Shown: piece by piece, positions 16,614-26,087 of the stretch
Position numbering within the stretch: the first letter of the stretch is position 1
Layout of the letters: every line of letters begins with the position of its first letter
Translations under genes and position numbers: made by a program
NCBI GenBank assembly: GCA_934233745.1
Contig: CAKQGN010000008.1
Coordinates: 1-64,000, forward strand
DNA: 64,000 nt
Source: an uncultured Clostridia bacterium
GTDB taxonomy: Bacteria; Bacillota; Clostridia; Christensenellales; CAG-917
Direction: 5' to 3'
The notes under the pieces: model-generated
Databases searched by the model: none
What the model was told of the DNA's origin: nothing
Seen by the model: only the letters and a program-made list of their open reading frames with translations

Positions 16614-17272
16614 TTTGCACCTTTTACCGCAAGGGTTGCGACAATCGCAATAAGCACAACGCCAAGTGCTGCCGCCACCAAAACCGCATACCAATTCGCT
16701 GAATTTGCCGAGCGCATTTCAAGCGTCAGTATCTCGCTCTGTTTGCTCTCGTCGATTGCGAATAAATGCGTATATGTGCGACCGTTGCGCGTAATTTCTC
16801 CGTCGCTTCTTATAGATTTATAGATTGTATCATATCTCAAAACCACTTTCAAGCGGTTGTATTCAACCTCGTCTTTGACAAGGTCTTCTTGTGGTATGCT
16901 CTCTTTGACGGCACAAAATATCGATTCGGGATTGAAAGATATCGTGCTTGTCGTGACAAAATAAAATTCGCCGTCCTTGCGCTTGTCGCTATGCCAAATT
17001 GCGCTTTGCCCCGTCAACTGTCTATCGGTTTTTGAGAATGTCAAAAAAACGGTTGCGGTTTTGTCGGACGGCGCATCGTCGTTTTCGGCTGCCGATTGAC
17101 CTTGCTCCTCTTTCGAATCGTCTTGTTCGAACTCGATTGTATATATATACAAATCTCGCACGACGTCGCCCTTTTCATCCTCATGCTTATTGCATGCGAC
17201 AAGACAAAAAGCACTCATCGAAATAAGTGCGAAAGCAAGCAAAAAGAGTGTGATTTTTTTGATATGATTCAT
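16586..17272 (-). CDS. Lipoprotein with C-terminal membrane anchor, unknown function
   Basis: A 228-aa protein I do not recognise. It starts MNHIKKITLF with a signal peptide and lipobox LVAC (Cys about 27), followed by an acidic linker (about 30-70), a beta-rich domain (about 70-195), and a C-terminal transmembrane helix (about 198-220) ending in a basic tail. So it would be tethered at both ends with its domain outside. The ribosome binding site is weak, and a TTG at 17284 is an alternative start. The stop overlaps dnaB by 28 nt, suggesting co-expression without saying anything about function. Confidence 0.65.
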   Translation of the reverse strand: MNHIKKITLFLLAFALISMSAFCLVACNKHEDEKGDVVRDLYIYTIEFEQDDSKEEQGQSAAENDDAPSDKTATVFLTFSKTDRQLTGQSAIWHSDKRKDGEFYFVTTSTISFNPESIFCAVKESIPQEDLVKDEVEYNRLKVVLRYDTIYKSIRSDGEITRNGRTYTHLFAIDESKQSEILTLEMRSANSANWYAVLVAAALGVVLIAIVATLAVKGAKWQKTKTKE

Positions 17273-17323
17273 AGTTTTTTGCAAGGCGCAAGCATTGCCT
17301 GCGCCTCGCCTTTTTTGTTATTT

Positions 17324-19111
17324 TCAGAGATTGAAAGACTTTTCAAGCTCGTCAAGCGTGTCGGAAAACTCTTTCATCGCAAGTTGATACGGCGCGTCGC
17401 TTTCGAGGTCTACGTCTGCAAGACGAATGATGTCGAGCGGTGCCATGCTTCCGCCTGCCGAGAGAAATTTTTTGTATTTTGCAAAATACTCTTCGCCGCC
17501 GTTGAGAATGTTGTTGGCAATGGACACCGCGGTTGTGATGCCTGTTGCGTACTTATAGACGTAATAACTCGTATAGAAGTGCGGTATTCTTGCCCATTCA
17601 TAACGAATGAGGTCGTTGTGTTCGACCGCCTCTCCGTAATATTTTTTGTTGAGTTCGTAATAAGCGTCCGAAAGTGCGGTTGCGGTGATAGGCTCGCCTT
17701 GCTCCACCGTTTTGTGCGCGATTGTTTCGAATTCACTGAACATGGTCTGTCTGAAAAGCGTTGTACGGAACATGTCGAGATAGTAGGAAAGCAAAAATTT
17801 TCTGAACTCGCCGGTTGCCGTTTTGAGAAGGTGTTTCAGAAGCAGCACTTCGTTGACGGTGGACGCGATTTCCGCGACGAAAATCACATAATCCGCCTTC
17901 TGCTCGGGAAGGGATGAATTGCTGAAATAGGAGTGCATTGCATGTCCCATTTCGTGCGCAATCGTAAACACGTCGTGGATTGTTTTTTGATAGTTGAGAA
18001 GAACAAACGGGTGAACGCCGTAAACGCCCCAGGAATATGCGCCGCTTCTCTTGCCCTTGTTTTCGAACACGTCAACCCAACCGCTTTTGAATGCGTCTGC
18101 CAAAATCGAGGAATATTCCTTTCCCGTCACTTTTAGAGCCTCTTTGACAAGCTCGACTGCGTCTTCGTATTCGAGCGCAAGCTCCTGCTCGTTGACAATT
18201 GATGTGTACAAATCGTACATGTTGAGCGTATCGAGTCCCAGCACTTTCTTTCTCAAAGCAATGTATCTGTGCAAGGGTTTTGTGCCTTTGCCAACGGCTT
18301 CGAGGAGTTTGTTGTAACAAGTGGACGGCACGTTTTCGTTGTACATCGAATAGTCGAGCGAACTTGAAAAACCTCTCACTTTTGCATAAAACCAATCTTT
18401 CTTGACGTTGCCGGCATAGTTGGCGGCGATTGTGTTGATATGGTCTTTGTAGGCGGTGAACATACTGTCGAAAGCGTCCTTTCTCACTCTTTGGTCTGTG
18501 CTTTGCAAGAGCATGCCGTATACGCCGTGGCTCATTTGAACCTCTTTTCCGTTCTCGTCTTTGACGGGCGCAAACTTGACGTCGGCGTTGTCGAACATCG
18601 AAAACACTTCCCTTGCGTTGTCCGAAAACAAGCCGACTTCGCCCAGGAGCTTTTCTTCTTTCTTTGAAAGAATGATGTCCTTGTTTCTTATGATTTCCTT
18701 GAAGAAAACGTCATAATCTTTGAATCGTTTGCTGCTGTTGAGTTCATGGAGTCGTTCCATTGAAAACTCGCTTATTTCGGGAGTGATGAACGAAGTCGCG
18801 GTGACATATCTGACATAGAGCATGTCCGCTCTTGTCGACATGCCCTGATACACGTCGTCTCTCGAATCTTGATCGAGGCGCATTTTTGCAAAGCCGTAAA
18901 GATACGAGATGTCATGCATCATTCTCGTCATAAATTCGAGACAGTCGAAAAGCGTATCCTCATCGTTCAATTTGTCTTGATATTTCGCAAAATGACCGAG
19001 ACGTTCCTCGCACTTGAAAAACAACTCTTCCCAAGCGTCGTTTGTCGGGATGATATCTTCAAGATGCCATTTATACCGGGCAGGTATTTGTTCTCTGGAT
19101 TCGTAAAGCAT
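17324..19111 (-). CDS. pepF: Oligoendopeptidase F (M3 family)
   Basis: Zinc metallopeptidase that cleaves short peptides in the cytoplasm. The 595-aa protein has the M3 zinc motif AHEMGHAMHS (about residue 385), the third ligand Glu in FVAEIASTVNE about 28 residues later, and the HFYTSYYVYKYATG substrate-pocket segment near 530. AAGGAGAACTCC precedes the ATG. It appears to be a single gene; a GC-rich hairpin (17284-17305) separates it from the following lipoprotein. Confidence 0.95.
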   Translation of the reverse strand: MLYESREQIPARYKWHLEDIIPTNDAWEELFFKCEERLGHFAKYQDKLNDEDTLFDCLEFMTRMMHDISYLYGFAKMRLDQDSRDDVYQGMSTRADMLYVRYVTATSFITPEISEFSMERLHELNSSKRFKDYDVFFKEIIRNKDIILSKKEEKLLGEVGLFSDNAREVFSMFDNADVKFAPVKDENGKEVQMSHGVYGMLLQSTDQRVRKDAFDSMFTAYKDHINTIAANYAGNVKKDWFYAKVRGFSSSLDYSMYNENVPSTCYNKLLEAVGKGTKPLHRYIALRKKVLGLDTLNMYDLYTSIVNEQELALEYEDAVELVKEALKVTGKEYSSILADAFKSGWVDVFENKGKRSGAYSWGVYGVHPFVLLNYQKTIHDVFTIAHEMGHAMHSYFSNSSLPEQKADYVIFVAEIASTVNEVLLLKHLLKTATGEFRKFLLSYYLDMFRTTLFRQTMFSEFETIAHKTVEQGEPITATALSDAYYELNKKYYGEAVEHNDLIRYEWARIPHFYTSYYVYKYATGITTAVSIANNILNGGEEYFAKYKKFLSAGGSMAPLDIIRLADVDLESDAPYQLAMKEFSDTLDELEKSFNL

Positions 19112-19182
19112 GGAGTTCTCCTTATATTTGTAAATGTATTTTGTATGTTTGTTGACAAAATCGGGCGTTTATATGATGGTTT

Positions 19183-20667
19183 TCACTCTATAAACAGGGT
19201 ATTGTCGAGAAATTCGGGCGAGCAAGTGAGGCGCACGCCGAGTTTTCTGAACGGGTTTTCGTCGGCTTTGAACAGCATGTACGTCGAGTGCGCATCGCAT
19301 CCTTCGAGCAAAGGAAGTTGCTCCATTGCGGTTGCGGCATTTGCGTCTGACGCCGCGCAAATCGACAATGCGATGAGTGCTTCTTCGAGCGTCAACGTCT
19401 TGTTGTGTTCCTTCAAAATCTTTGTTTTCAGGTCGATGATAGGCCCGATGACATACGGCGAAATGAGTTTTTGATTGTCCTTTATGCCTGCAAGCATTTT
19501 GACCGCATTGAACACGCAAGCCGCCGAGGCACTCATTCTCTTTGTATTCTTTCCCGTTACGATTCTGCCGTCTTGAAGTTCAAGCGCAACGGCTCCGCAA
19601 TTGTCGTTGTCGTCGCTCTTCTTTTTTGCGACCTCCACAATTTTTCTGTCCGCGACATTGATACCGAGACGGGACATCAAAAATTCAAGTCTGCTGACGG
19701 TATCCTGCGTACCCGTGCCTGTTTTCAAGTCGCACAATGCTTTGAAATATCTGCGCAGCACCTCTTGTTTTGACGCTTCTCTGCACGCCTCGTCATCTAC
19801 AATGCAATAGCCTGCCATATTGACGCCCATATCCGTCGGCGATTTGTAGATACACTCCTCTCCCGTGATTTTTTCGAGAATACTCTTGACAACCGGGAAC
19901 ACTTCGATGTCGCGATTGTAGTTTACGGTTATTTCGCCGTATGCGTCAAGGTGGAAGTTGTCCACTTTGTTGACGTCTTTAAGGTCTGCCGTTGCCGCTT
20001 CGTATGCGACGTTGACGGGATGATTGAGAGGAATATTCCAAATCGGGAAAGTCTCAAACTTTGCGTATCCCGCCTTCACGCCTCTTTTGTTCTCGTGATA
20101 GAGTTGACTAAGACACGTTGCGAGTTTTCCGCTTCCCGGGCCTGGTGCGGTCAGCACGACAAGCGGTCTTGACGTCGTGATATACGGATTTGCTCCGTAA
20201 CCCTCGTCCGAAACGATTGTGTCGATTTCATGCGGATACCCTTTCGTGGGACGGTGGATATACACCTTTATTCCTCTGTTTTCGAGTTTTTGTTTGTATG
20301 CAAGCGCTCCTTGCTGATCGGTGAACATGGTTATGACAACGCAATTGATGTATATACCCATAGCGGATATGTTGTCGATCATTCTTTCGACTTCACTTCC
20401 GTATGTGATGCCGTAGTCGGCGCGTATTTTGTTGCGCTCGATTGCGTTTGCGTTTATGCAAATTATGAGTTCTGCCTTGTCGCGAAGTTTTTGCAAAAGC
20501 TTGATTTTCGCCGCCTTGTCGAAGCCGGGAAGTACCCTTGCCGCATGCAAATCGTCAAAAAGTTTCCCGCCGAATTCGAGGTACAATTTGTCGAAGCGGC
20601 TTATGCGTTCAAGGATGTGCTCCGACTGTTTTTGCATATACATGTTGCTGTCAAAACCGATTTTCAT
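19183..20667 (-). CDS. DUF1846-family protein
   Basis: A 494-aa protein of the DUF1846 family, common in Firmicutes and Actinobacteria; its reaction is unknown. Typical segments are visible: KIGFDSNMYMQKQSEHILER at the start, LYLEFGGKLFDDLHAARVLP, the VLTAPGPGSGKLATCLSQLY segment (P-loop-like), and YKSPTDMGVNMAGYCI. The start at 20667 has AAGGAAATAAAT upstream. The longer in-frame extension to 20871 only translates repeat DNA and is rejected. No operon partner is evident. Confidence 0.9.
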   Translation of the reverse strand: MKIGFDSNMYMQKQSEHILERISRFDKLYLEFGGKLFDDLHAARVLPGFDKAAKIKLLQKLRDKAELIICINANAIERNKIRADYGITYGSEVERMIDNISAMGIYINCVVITMFTDQQGALAYKQKLENRGIKVYIHRPTKGYPHEIDTIVSDEGYGANPYITTSRPLVVLTAPGPGSGKLATCLSQLYHENKRGVKAGYAKFETFPIWNIPLNHPVNVAYEAATADLKDVNKVDNFHLDAYGEITVNYNRDIEVFPVVKSILEKITGEECIYKSPTDMGVNMAGYCIVDDEACREASKQEVLRRYFKALCDLKTGTGTQDTVSRLEFLMSRLGINVADRKIVEVAKKKSDDNDNCGAVALELQDGRIVTGKNTKRMSASAACVFNAVKMLAGIKDNQKLISPYVIGPIIDLKTKILKEHNKTLTLEEALIALSICAASDANAATAMEQLPLLEGCDAHSTYMLFKADENPFRKLGVRLTCSPEFLDNTLFIE

Positions 20668-20744
20668 ATTTATTTCCTTAGTGTTATGTTTATTTTGCTT
20701 TTGCTTTTTTATTTTCACTACACGCGTATCGGGTGTATTCTTTA

Positions 20745-21100
20745 TTGCAATTTCCCCCTTCCTCACGTGTTTTGTTCGTCCTCTACAAGAGCGGGGCAGC
20801 GTGTACTCTAAATTGGATGTGCCCCCCTCTTTCCCTCTCGGGCTTTTCTCCCACCACTCAAATAGGGACAATTCTCTACAAGATTATCCGTCGTTCGCGG
20901 GGGAGACAATCGGCACTCGCATAGATAAGTATCGTTCTCTCATTATGCCACTGCGCTTTGTGCGCCAGGCGTGGCCAACAACACGGCGCAGTCGCTTGTA
21001 CTTTCCATCAAGCTCGGCGCTCAAAGGCTCGCCGCCGCTGCGGCTCGGAATCCATCTTCGAATGAGCACATTGCGTATATAAGTACGCTCCGAATAAGCT
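20745..21100 (+). repeat. Composite intergenic repeat family 1, copy C
   Basis: Contains all modules: TGCAATTTCCCCCTTCCTCACG, CTCTAAATTGGATGTGCCC, the block from CTTTCCCTCTCGGGC to CTCGCATAGATAAG that is almost identical to 25790-25890, then the GTGCGCCAG..GGCGCAGTCG hairpin and the CTCGCCGCCGCTGCGGCTCG module. 21101-21175 holds short palindromes only. No gene lies between 20668 and 21175. Confidence 0.8.
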
Positions 21101-21175
21101 GAAATCTTCCGCAACCGCACGCAGTGCGATATCACTCTGTTGCGTGCAACAATCTCACTGCACCGCAGGTGCAAT

Positions 21176-23614
21176 TTATTCTTCAGGTTCGTTCACCGGA
21201 GTTACGAGCGTGACTTCTTGTTTGAAAAGTTGCTTACCCTTTGTGGTTCTGGTGTCTATGCGGATATTTTCGGTGTTTACGATTGCGGTCTGTCCGCCGC
21301 TGACGAATGCAAGGTCGTACGGCATCTTCACAGTGCCGACATATTTGACGTAAGATTTGTCAAGTTCGATGATTTTTACGCCTTTGAGATATCTCGACAT
21401 CGGATCGATGAGGGATGCAATAACCCTCTTGGCATAACCCGTGTTCGATACGACGATGATTTCGCCCTCGTCCTCGACTTGCCCCGCAAACACAACGCTG
21501 TCGCTGTCGCCGAGTTTAATGCCCTTTACGCCTGCCGCGGTTCTGCCTTGAAGCGGAATTTCGGTGGCTTTGTAGGCAAGCACCTGACCTTCCTTGGTCA
21601 CTTCCATGACATTTTTTTCGTCATCAACGATATCTGCGCCCACAACCTCGTCTTTTTCGGCAAGATTTATCGCTTTGAGATAGGATTTGGAAACGGTTGA
21701 AAACTCGCTCAAATCCACTCTCTTTGCACCGCCCTGTCTTGTGAACAGCACAAGTTCTCCGACGGGTACACCCTCGAAGAAGAAGAGTTTTAGGACGTTT
21801 TCACCCGTCTGCACGTCCTGATTGATTGCGCCGAGTTTGAACGGTTTTTCCTTAAACTTCTTTTCGGGCAGAGTCGTCACATCGATTTTTACGACGTTTC
21901 CGAGGTTTGTCACCGCATAAAGAGTTCCTTTGTTGTTGACGGTAAGGTGGCAAACGGGCAAAGCGTCTTCGCCCAGCGTTGCAAAATCCTTCTTTGCCGT
22001 TGCATACGCCTTTTGCGACATAAATCTCATTTGTCCGTCTTTGTTTGTCACAAGCACGCCGTCACGATAGGCAACCGCCTCCGCTTCGCTTGGCGCAGAG
22101 TAGTTTTCTTCGCTGTCTTCACCGCTCATAATGACCGTCATACGCTCGGAGTTGAGAGCTTTCTTTATTGCAAGCAATTCGTCTTTTACGATTGTGAGCT
22201 GTCTGCGCTTGGATGCCAGAATCGCTTCAAACAGCTCAATCTGTTTTTCGAGATATGCAAGTTCCTCTTCGAGCTTGCCAACTTCGAGTTTTGCAAGGCT
22301 CTTCAAGCGCATATCCAAAATCGCTTGCGCCTGAGCGTCGCTCAAATCGAATCTTTGACGCAAAGTTTCTTTTGCCTTTGCCGTGGATTCCGACTCTTTG
22401 ATTATCTTGATAACTTCGTCGATATTGCGGATTGCCACAAGCAAACCTCTCACGATTTCCGCTCTTGCTTTTGCGGCTTTCAAATCGTAGGTGGTGCGAT
22501 TGACGATTATAGTGCGTTGATATTCGATGTAGTAGTCGAGATACGCCGTAAGCGACAATTGTTCGGGCTTACCGTTTGCGATTGCAACCATATTGATTGA
22601 ATAGCCCATTTCGAGATTGCTCTTCTTAAAGAGGAAGGAAACGATTTTGTTGACGTCCGCGTCTTTTTTGCATTTGACGACCGCGCGCGTACCCGACTTG
22701 TCGCTCTCGTCCACGATTTCGGCAATACCTTGCAGCGTATCTTTGTTTGCTTCTTTCAAATCGGCGATACGAGAGAGCAATTCCGCTTTTGATACCTGAT
22801 AAGGTATCTCGGTGATTACGATGTTCTTTTTGCCGTTGTCATCGTTTTCTATATGCAAACGGGAACGAATTTTGATTCTGCCCTTGCCGGTCGAATATAT
22901 ATCTTCCAAACTGTCAACGGGGATAATAAATCCGCCCGTAGGAAAATCGGGACCGTGGAACACTTTGAACAAATCTTTTATCGTCGCATTCGGATTTTCA
23001 ATCTTCATGACGGTTGCGTCGATACATTCGCCCATATTGTGCGTCGGGATGTTTGTAGCAAGACCGACCGCAATGCCGTTTGCGCCGTTTACGAGAAGAT
23101 TCGGAAATCTTCCCGGGAGCGTGTTGGGCTCTTCCAGACTATCGTCGAAGTTTGGCGACCATGCAACCGTTTCCTTGTCCAAATCACGCAAAAGTTCGAG
23201 CGCAAGAGGACTCATTCTCGCCTCGGTGTAACGCATAGCCGCCGCCGAGTCGCCGTCCACAGAGCCGAAGTTGCCATGACCGTCCACAAGTTTCATTCGC
23301 ATGACGAAAGGCTGTGCCATACGCACCATTGCGCCGTAAACCGAACTGTCGCCGTGAGGATGGTATTTTCCGAGGCAATCGCCGACGATTCTTGCGCACT
23401 TTTTGTGCGGTTTGTCGGGTGTAAGCCCCATCTCGTGCATCGAATAAAGCACTCTGCGCTGAACGGGTTTCAAGCCGTCCTCAACCCTCGGCAATGCGCG
23501 ATCGAGAATGACGTTTTCCGAATACGGAATCATCGAGTTGTGCATGACGTCTTCGAATACGGTGTCAAGCACGACGGAGTTGTATTCAATTTCTTTGTGT
23601 TGTTTTTTTGTCAT
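21176..23614 (-). CDS. parC: DNA topoisomerase IV-like subunit A (type IIA)
   Basis: DNA-cleaving subunit of a type IIA topoisomerase, 812 aa. The catalytic Tyr129 is in AAAMRYTEARMS, preceded by KPVQRRVLYSMHEMGL and GKYHPHGDSSVYGAMV. The C-terminal part forms beta-pinwheel repeats (about 500-800). I do not find the GyrA box (QRRGGKG) that gyrase uses to wrap DNA, so topoisomerase IV is favoured, but a divergent gyrase cannot be ruled out. The residue at the GyrA Asp87 / ParC Glu84 position is Gly94 here. Lies 17 nt after the B subunit, same operon. Confidence 0.85.
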   Translation of the reverse strand: MTKKQHKEIEYNSVVLDTVFEDVMHNSMIPYSENVILDRALPRVEDGLKPVQRRVLYSMHEMGLTPDKPHKKCARIVGDCLGKYHPHGDSSVYGAMVRMAQPFVMRMKLVDGHGNFGSVDGDSAAAMRYTEARMSPLALELLRDLDKETVAWSPNFDDSLEEPNTLPGRFPNLLVNGANGIAVGLATNIPTHNMGECIDATVMKIENPNATIKDLFKVFHGPDFPTGGFIIPVDSLEDIYSTGKGRIKIRSRLHIENDDNGKKNIVITEIPYQVSKAELLSRIADLKEANKDTLQGIAEIVDESDKSGTRAVVKCKKDADVNKIVSFLFKKSNLEMGYSINMVAIANGKPEQLSLTAYLDYYIEYQRTIIVNRTTYDLKAAKARAEIVRGLLVAIRNIDEVIKIIKESESTAKAKETLRQRFDLSDAQAQAILDMRLKSLAKLEVGKLEEELAYLEKQIELFEAILASKRRQLTIVKDELLAIKKALNSERMTVIMSGEDSEENYSAPSEAEAVAYRDGVLVTNKDGQMRFMSQKAYATAKKDFATLGEDALPVCHLTVNNKGTLYAVTNLGNVVKIDVTTLPEKKFKEKPFKLGAINQDVQTGENVLKLFFFEGVPVGELVLFTRQGGAKRVDLSEFSTVSKSYLKAINLAEKDEVVGADIVDDEKNVMEVTKEGQVLAYKATEIPLQGRTAAGVKGIKLGDSDSVVFAGQVEDEGEIIVVSNTGYAKRVIASLIDPMSRYLKGVKIIELDKSYVKYVGTVKMPYDLAFVSGGQTAIVNTENIRIDTRTTKGKQLFKQEVTLVTPVNEPEE

Positions 23615-23631
23615 AGTCGTGACCTATATAA

Positions 23632-25599
23632 CTATTCTTGCTCTTTTGAAACTTTGAAAGTGTCTATCTTGTTGAAGTCGGCGTACTGATAAATGTAGTC
23701 TTTGCGGATATTGCTGTCGTCGCCCATCAAAATGGTGATACGCTTGTCCGCCATCGCCGCGTCATCTATCGTAACTCTGGTGAGCGTGCGCTTTGCAGGA
23801 TCCATCGTAGTGTCCCAAAGCTGTTCGGGGTTCATTTCTCCTAGTCCTTTGAATCTCTGCAACAAAGCGTTTTTGCCCATTTTCTTTTGCCCTTCTACAA
23901 GAGCGTTGTCGTCGTAGCAATACAAAATCTCGTCTTTCTTTTGCAAACGATAAAGAGGAGGCATACCGATGTATACATGTCCCTCGGTGATGAGCCTGCG
24001 CATATAACGGAAGAAAAAGGTCAAAAGCAATGCTCGTATATGCGCGCCGTCCTGGTCTGCGTCCGCCAGAATGATAACCTTGTCGTATTTGAGGCTGTCA
24101 AGGTCAAATTCGGGATCGATACCCGTGCCGAGTGCAGAAATAAGCGTTGCGAATTCTTCGTTTGCAAGTATCTTTTCAAGGCTTGCCTTTTCCACATTGA
24201 GCGGTTTGCCTCTCAAAGGGAGTATTGCTTGGAAAAATCTGTCGCGCGCTTGTTTTGCGCTGCCTCCTGCCGAGTCGCCCTCAACGATAAACAACTCGTT
24301 GATAGCCGCGTTTTTGCCTGAGCAACTTGCAAGTTTGCCTACAAGATTGAGTCCGTTCAGTTTGTTTTGTTGACGGCTCAAATCTTTTGCGCGTTTTGCC
24401 GCCTCTCTCGTCTTTGCCGCACCCATAGCCTTTGCGATAATCTTTTCGGCAATCGCTTTATTGCCTCGTTGCAAAAGCAAATCGGCAAGTTTTTCGCTTA
24501 CGAGATTTTCAACCTTTGTACGCACTTCGGGGTTGCCGAGTTTGCCCTTGGTTTGTCCCTCGAACTGCACGTTTTGCATCTTTACGGTTATGACCGCAAC
24601 CATACCCTCTCTGAAATCTTCGCCCAACAGGTTGGCTTGCTTTTCTTTGAGAATATTGTTCTTCCTCGCATAGTCGTTGAAAACTTTGGTGACCGCGCTC
24701 TTGAATCCGACTTCGTGCGTGCCGCCCTCGGCAGTCGGGATGTTGTTGACATACGAATATATGTTTTCGGAATAACCTTCGGTGTGCTGAATCGCAACGG
24801 CAACTTCAAAGTGCGGCTCTTTTGCCTCAACGTAAAGGGGCTTGTCATAAAGCACGACTCTTCCTTCGTTGAGGTACTGCACATAGTCTGCGATTCCGCC
24901 CTTAAAGCAGAAAACGTCGTGCTTGCCCGTGCCGCCTGCAAGAGGCATACGCAAATCATCGATGATAATGGTAACGCCTCTGTTGAGATACGCAACGTCA
25001 CGCATACGCTCCGCAATTACGGAATAATCGAATTTTTCTTTGCCGAAAACTCTCTCGTCGGGCTTGAACTTGACCGACGTACCAGAGCCTTTCACCTTAC
25101 CTATAACCGTAAGCGGAGTCTTGACAACGCCGCTTTTTATCTTTGTCCCGACTTGCGGCGACCAAAATTCCGCTCTGTACAAATTGCCGTCACGCTTGAC
25201 GTCAACGGTGAGCCACTCCGAAAGTGCGTTCGTAACAGACGCGCCCACGCCGTGCAAACCACCGGAATAGTTGTATTGTCCGTTGTCGAACTTTGCGCCT
25301 GCGTGAAGTTGTGTGAAAACAACTTCGACACCGCTGATTTTGAGCTTGGGGTGCTTGTCGACAGGCACGCCGCGCCCGTTGTCGCTCACTCTTGCAACGT
25401 TGTCGTCCAAAAGTTCTATGCGAACGGTATCGCCGTAGCCGTTTGCAGCCTCGTCGATACTGTTGTCGATAATCTCCCAAAGGATATGATGCATACCTTT
25501 GCTGCCGGTGGTACCGATGTACATACCGGGGCGTTTTCTAACGGCATCCAGACCTTCCAGAATCCGAATGTCGCCTGCCTTGTAATCTTGATTTGCCAT
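23632..25599 (-). CDS. parE: DNA topoisomerase IV-like subunit B (type IIA)
   Basis: ATPase subunit of the same enzyme, 655 aa. Visible motifs: RPGMYIGTTGSKGMHHILWE, the GHKL ATP-binding EIIDNSIDEA, SDNGRGVP and GGLHGVGASV, then the TOPRIM Mg-binding VEGDSAGGSAKQARDR with DADQDGAHI, and EGQTKGKLGNPEVR. Length is normal. AAAGG lies before the ATG, and a promoter at 25631-25659. It is read first, followed by the A subunit. Whether the pair is gyrase or topoisomerase IV depends on the A-subunit C-terminus. Confidence 0.88.
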   Translation of the reverse strand: MANQDYKAGDIRILEGLDAVRKRPGMYIGTTGSKGMHHILWEIIDNSIDEAANGYGDTVRIELLDDNVARVSDNGRGVPVDKHPKLKISGVEVVFTQLHAGAKFDNGQYNYSGGLHGVGASVTNALSEWLTVDVKRDGNLYRAEFWSPQVGTKIKSGVVKTPLTVIGKVKGSGTSVKFKPDERVFGKEKFDYSVIAERMRDVAYLNRGVTIIIDDLRMPLAGGTGKHDVFCFKGGIADYVQYLNEGRVVLYDKPLYVEAKEPHFEVAVAIQHTEGYSENIYSYVNNIPTAEGGTHEVGFKSAVTKVFNDYARKNNILKEKQANLLGEDFREGMVAVITVKMQNVQFEGQTKGKLGNPEVRTKVENLVSEKLADLLLQRGNKAIAEKIIAKAMGAAKTREAAKRAKDLSRQQNKLNGLNLVGKLASCSGKNAAINELFIVEGDSAGGSAKQARDRFFQAILPLRGKPLNVEKASLEKILANEEFATLISALGTGIDPEFDLDSLKYDKVIILADADQDGAHIRALLLTFFFRYMRRLITEGHVYIGMPPLYRLQKKDEILYCYDDNALVEGQKKMGKNALLQRFKGLGEMNPEQLWDTTMDPAKRTLTRVTIDDAAMADKRITILMGDDSNIRKDYIYQYADFNKIDTFKVSKEQE

Positions 25600-25630
25600 A
25601 ACAGTAAACCTTTATAAATATAATAAAATA

Positions 25631-25659
25631 ATCTTACCACAATATCTAGTTTTTTTCAA
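25631..25659 (-). promoter_or_regulatory. Sigma-A-type promoter of the topoisomerase operon
   Basis: Minus strand TTGAAA, 17-bp spacer, TAAGAT, about 30 bp before the start codon. Confidence 0.55.
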
Positions 25660-25734
25660 GGTATTTGGACGCACAATTTTGTGGTTTTCAAAATTTTTTA
25701 ATAAAGTAATAAGAACCCCTTGAACAAGGGTAAT

Positions 25735-26060
25735 TTCTTCCTCTACAAGAGTTGAATGGCGTGAACTCTAAATTAGATGTGGCCCCCTCTTTCCCTTTCG
25801 GGCTTTTCTCCCGCCACTCAAATAGGGACAATTCTCTACAAGATTATCCGTCGTTCGCGGGGGAGACAATCGGCACTCGCATAGATAGGGACAATTCTCT
25901 CATTATGCCACCGTCCTTTGTGCGCCAGCTACGCAACAACACGGCGCAGTCGGACGGTACAACCGTCAAGCTCGGCGCTCAAATTCTCGCCGCCTTGCGG
26001 CTCGTGTTCCGTCTTCGAAGTTGCACATACCGTGTATAAGCACGCTATGAATAAGTGTTC
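25735..26060 (+). repeat. Composite intergenic repeat family 1, copy D
   Basis: From CTCTACAAGAGTTG through CTCTAAATTAGATGTG to the TATAAGCACGCTATGAATAAG end. About 140 bp (25768-25910) is nearly identical to 20813-20952. The region 25660-26541 contains no gene: it is filled with this copy, the 180-bp block and two hairpin elements. Confidence 0.82.
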
Positions 26061-26087
26061 GTTTATCCGCTTGCGTGCTTTGCACGC

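Noticed and set aside
17284..17305. GC-rich hairpin between pepF and the lipoprotein as a terminator of minus-strand transcription
   Set aside because: The T run follows on the plus strand only; on the minus strand the hairpin is followed by A residues.
20668..20871. N-terminal extension of the DUF1846 protein
   Set aside because: It translates repeat family 1 DNA, and a good ribosome binding site lies at the later ATG.
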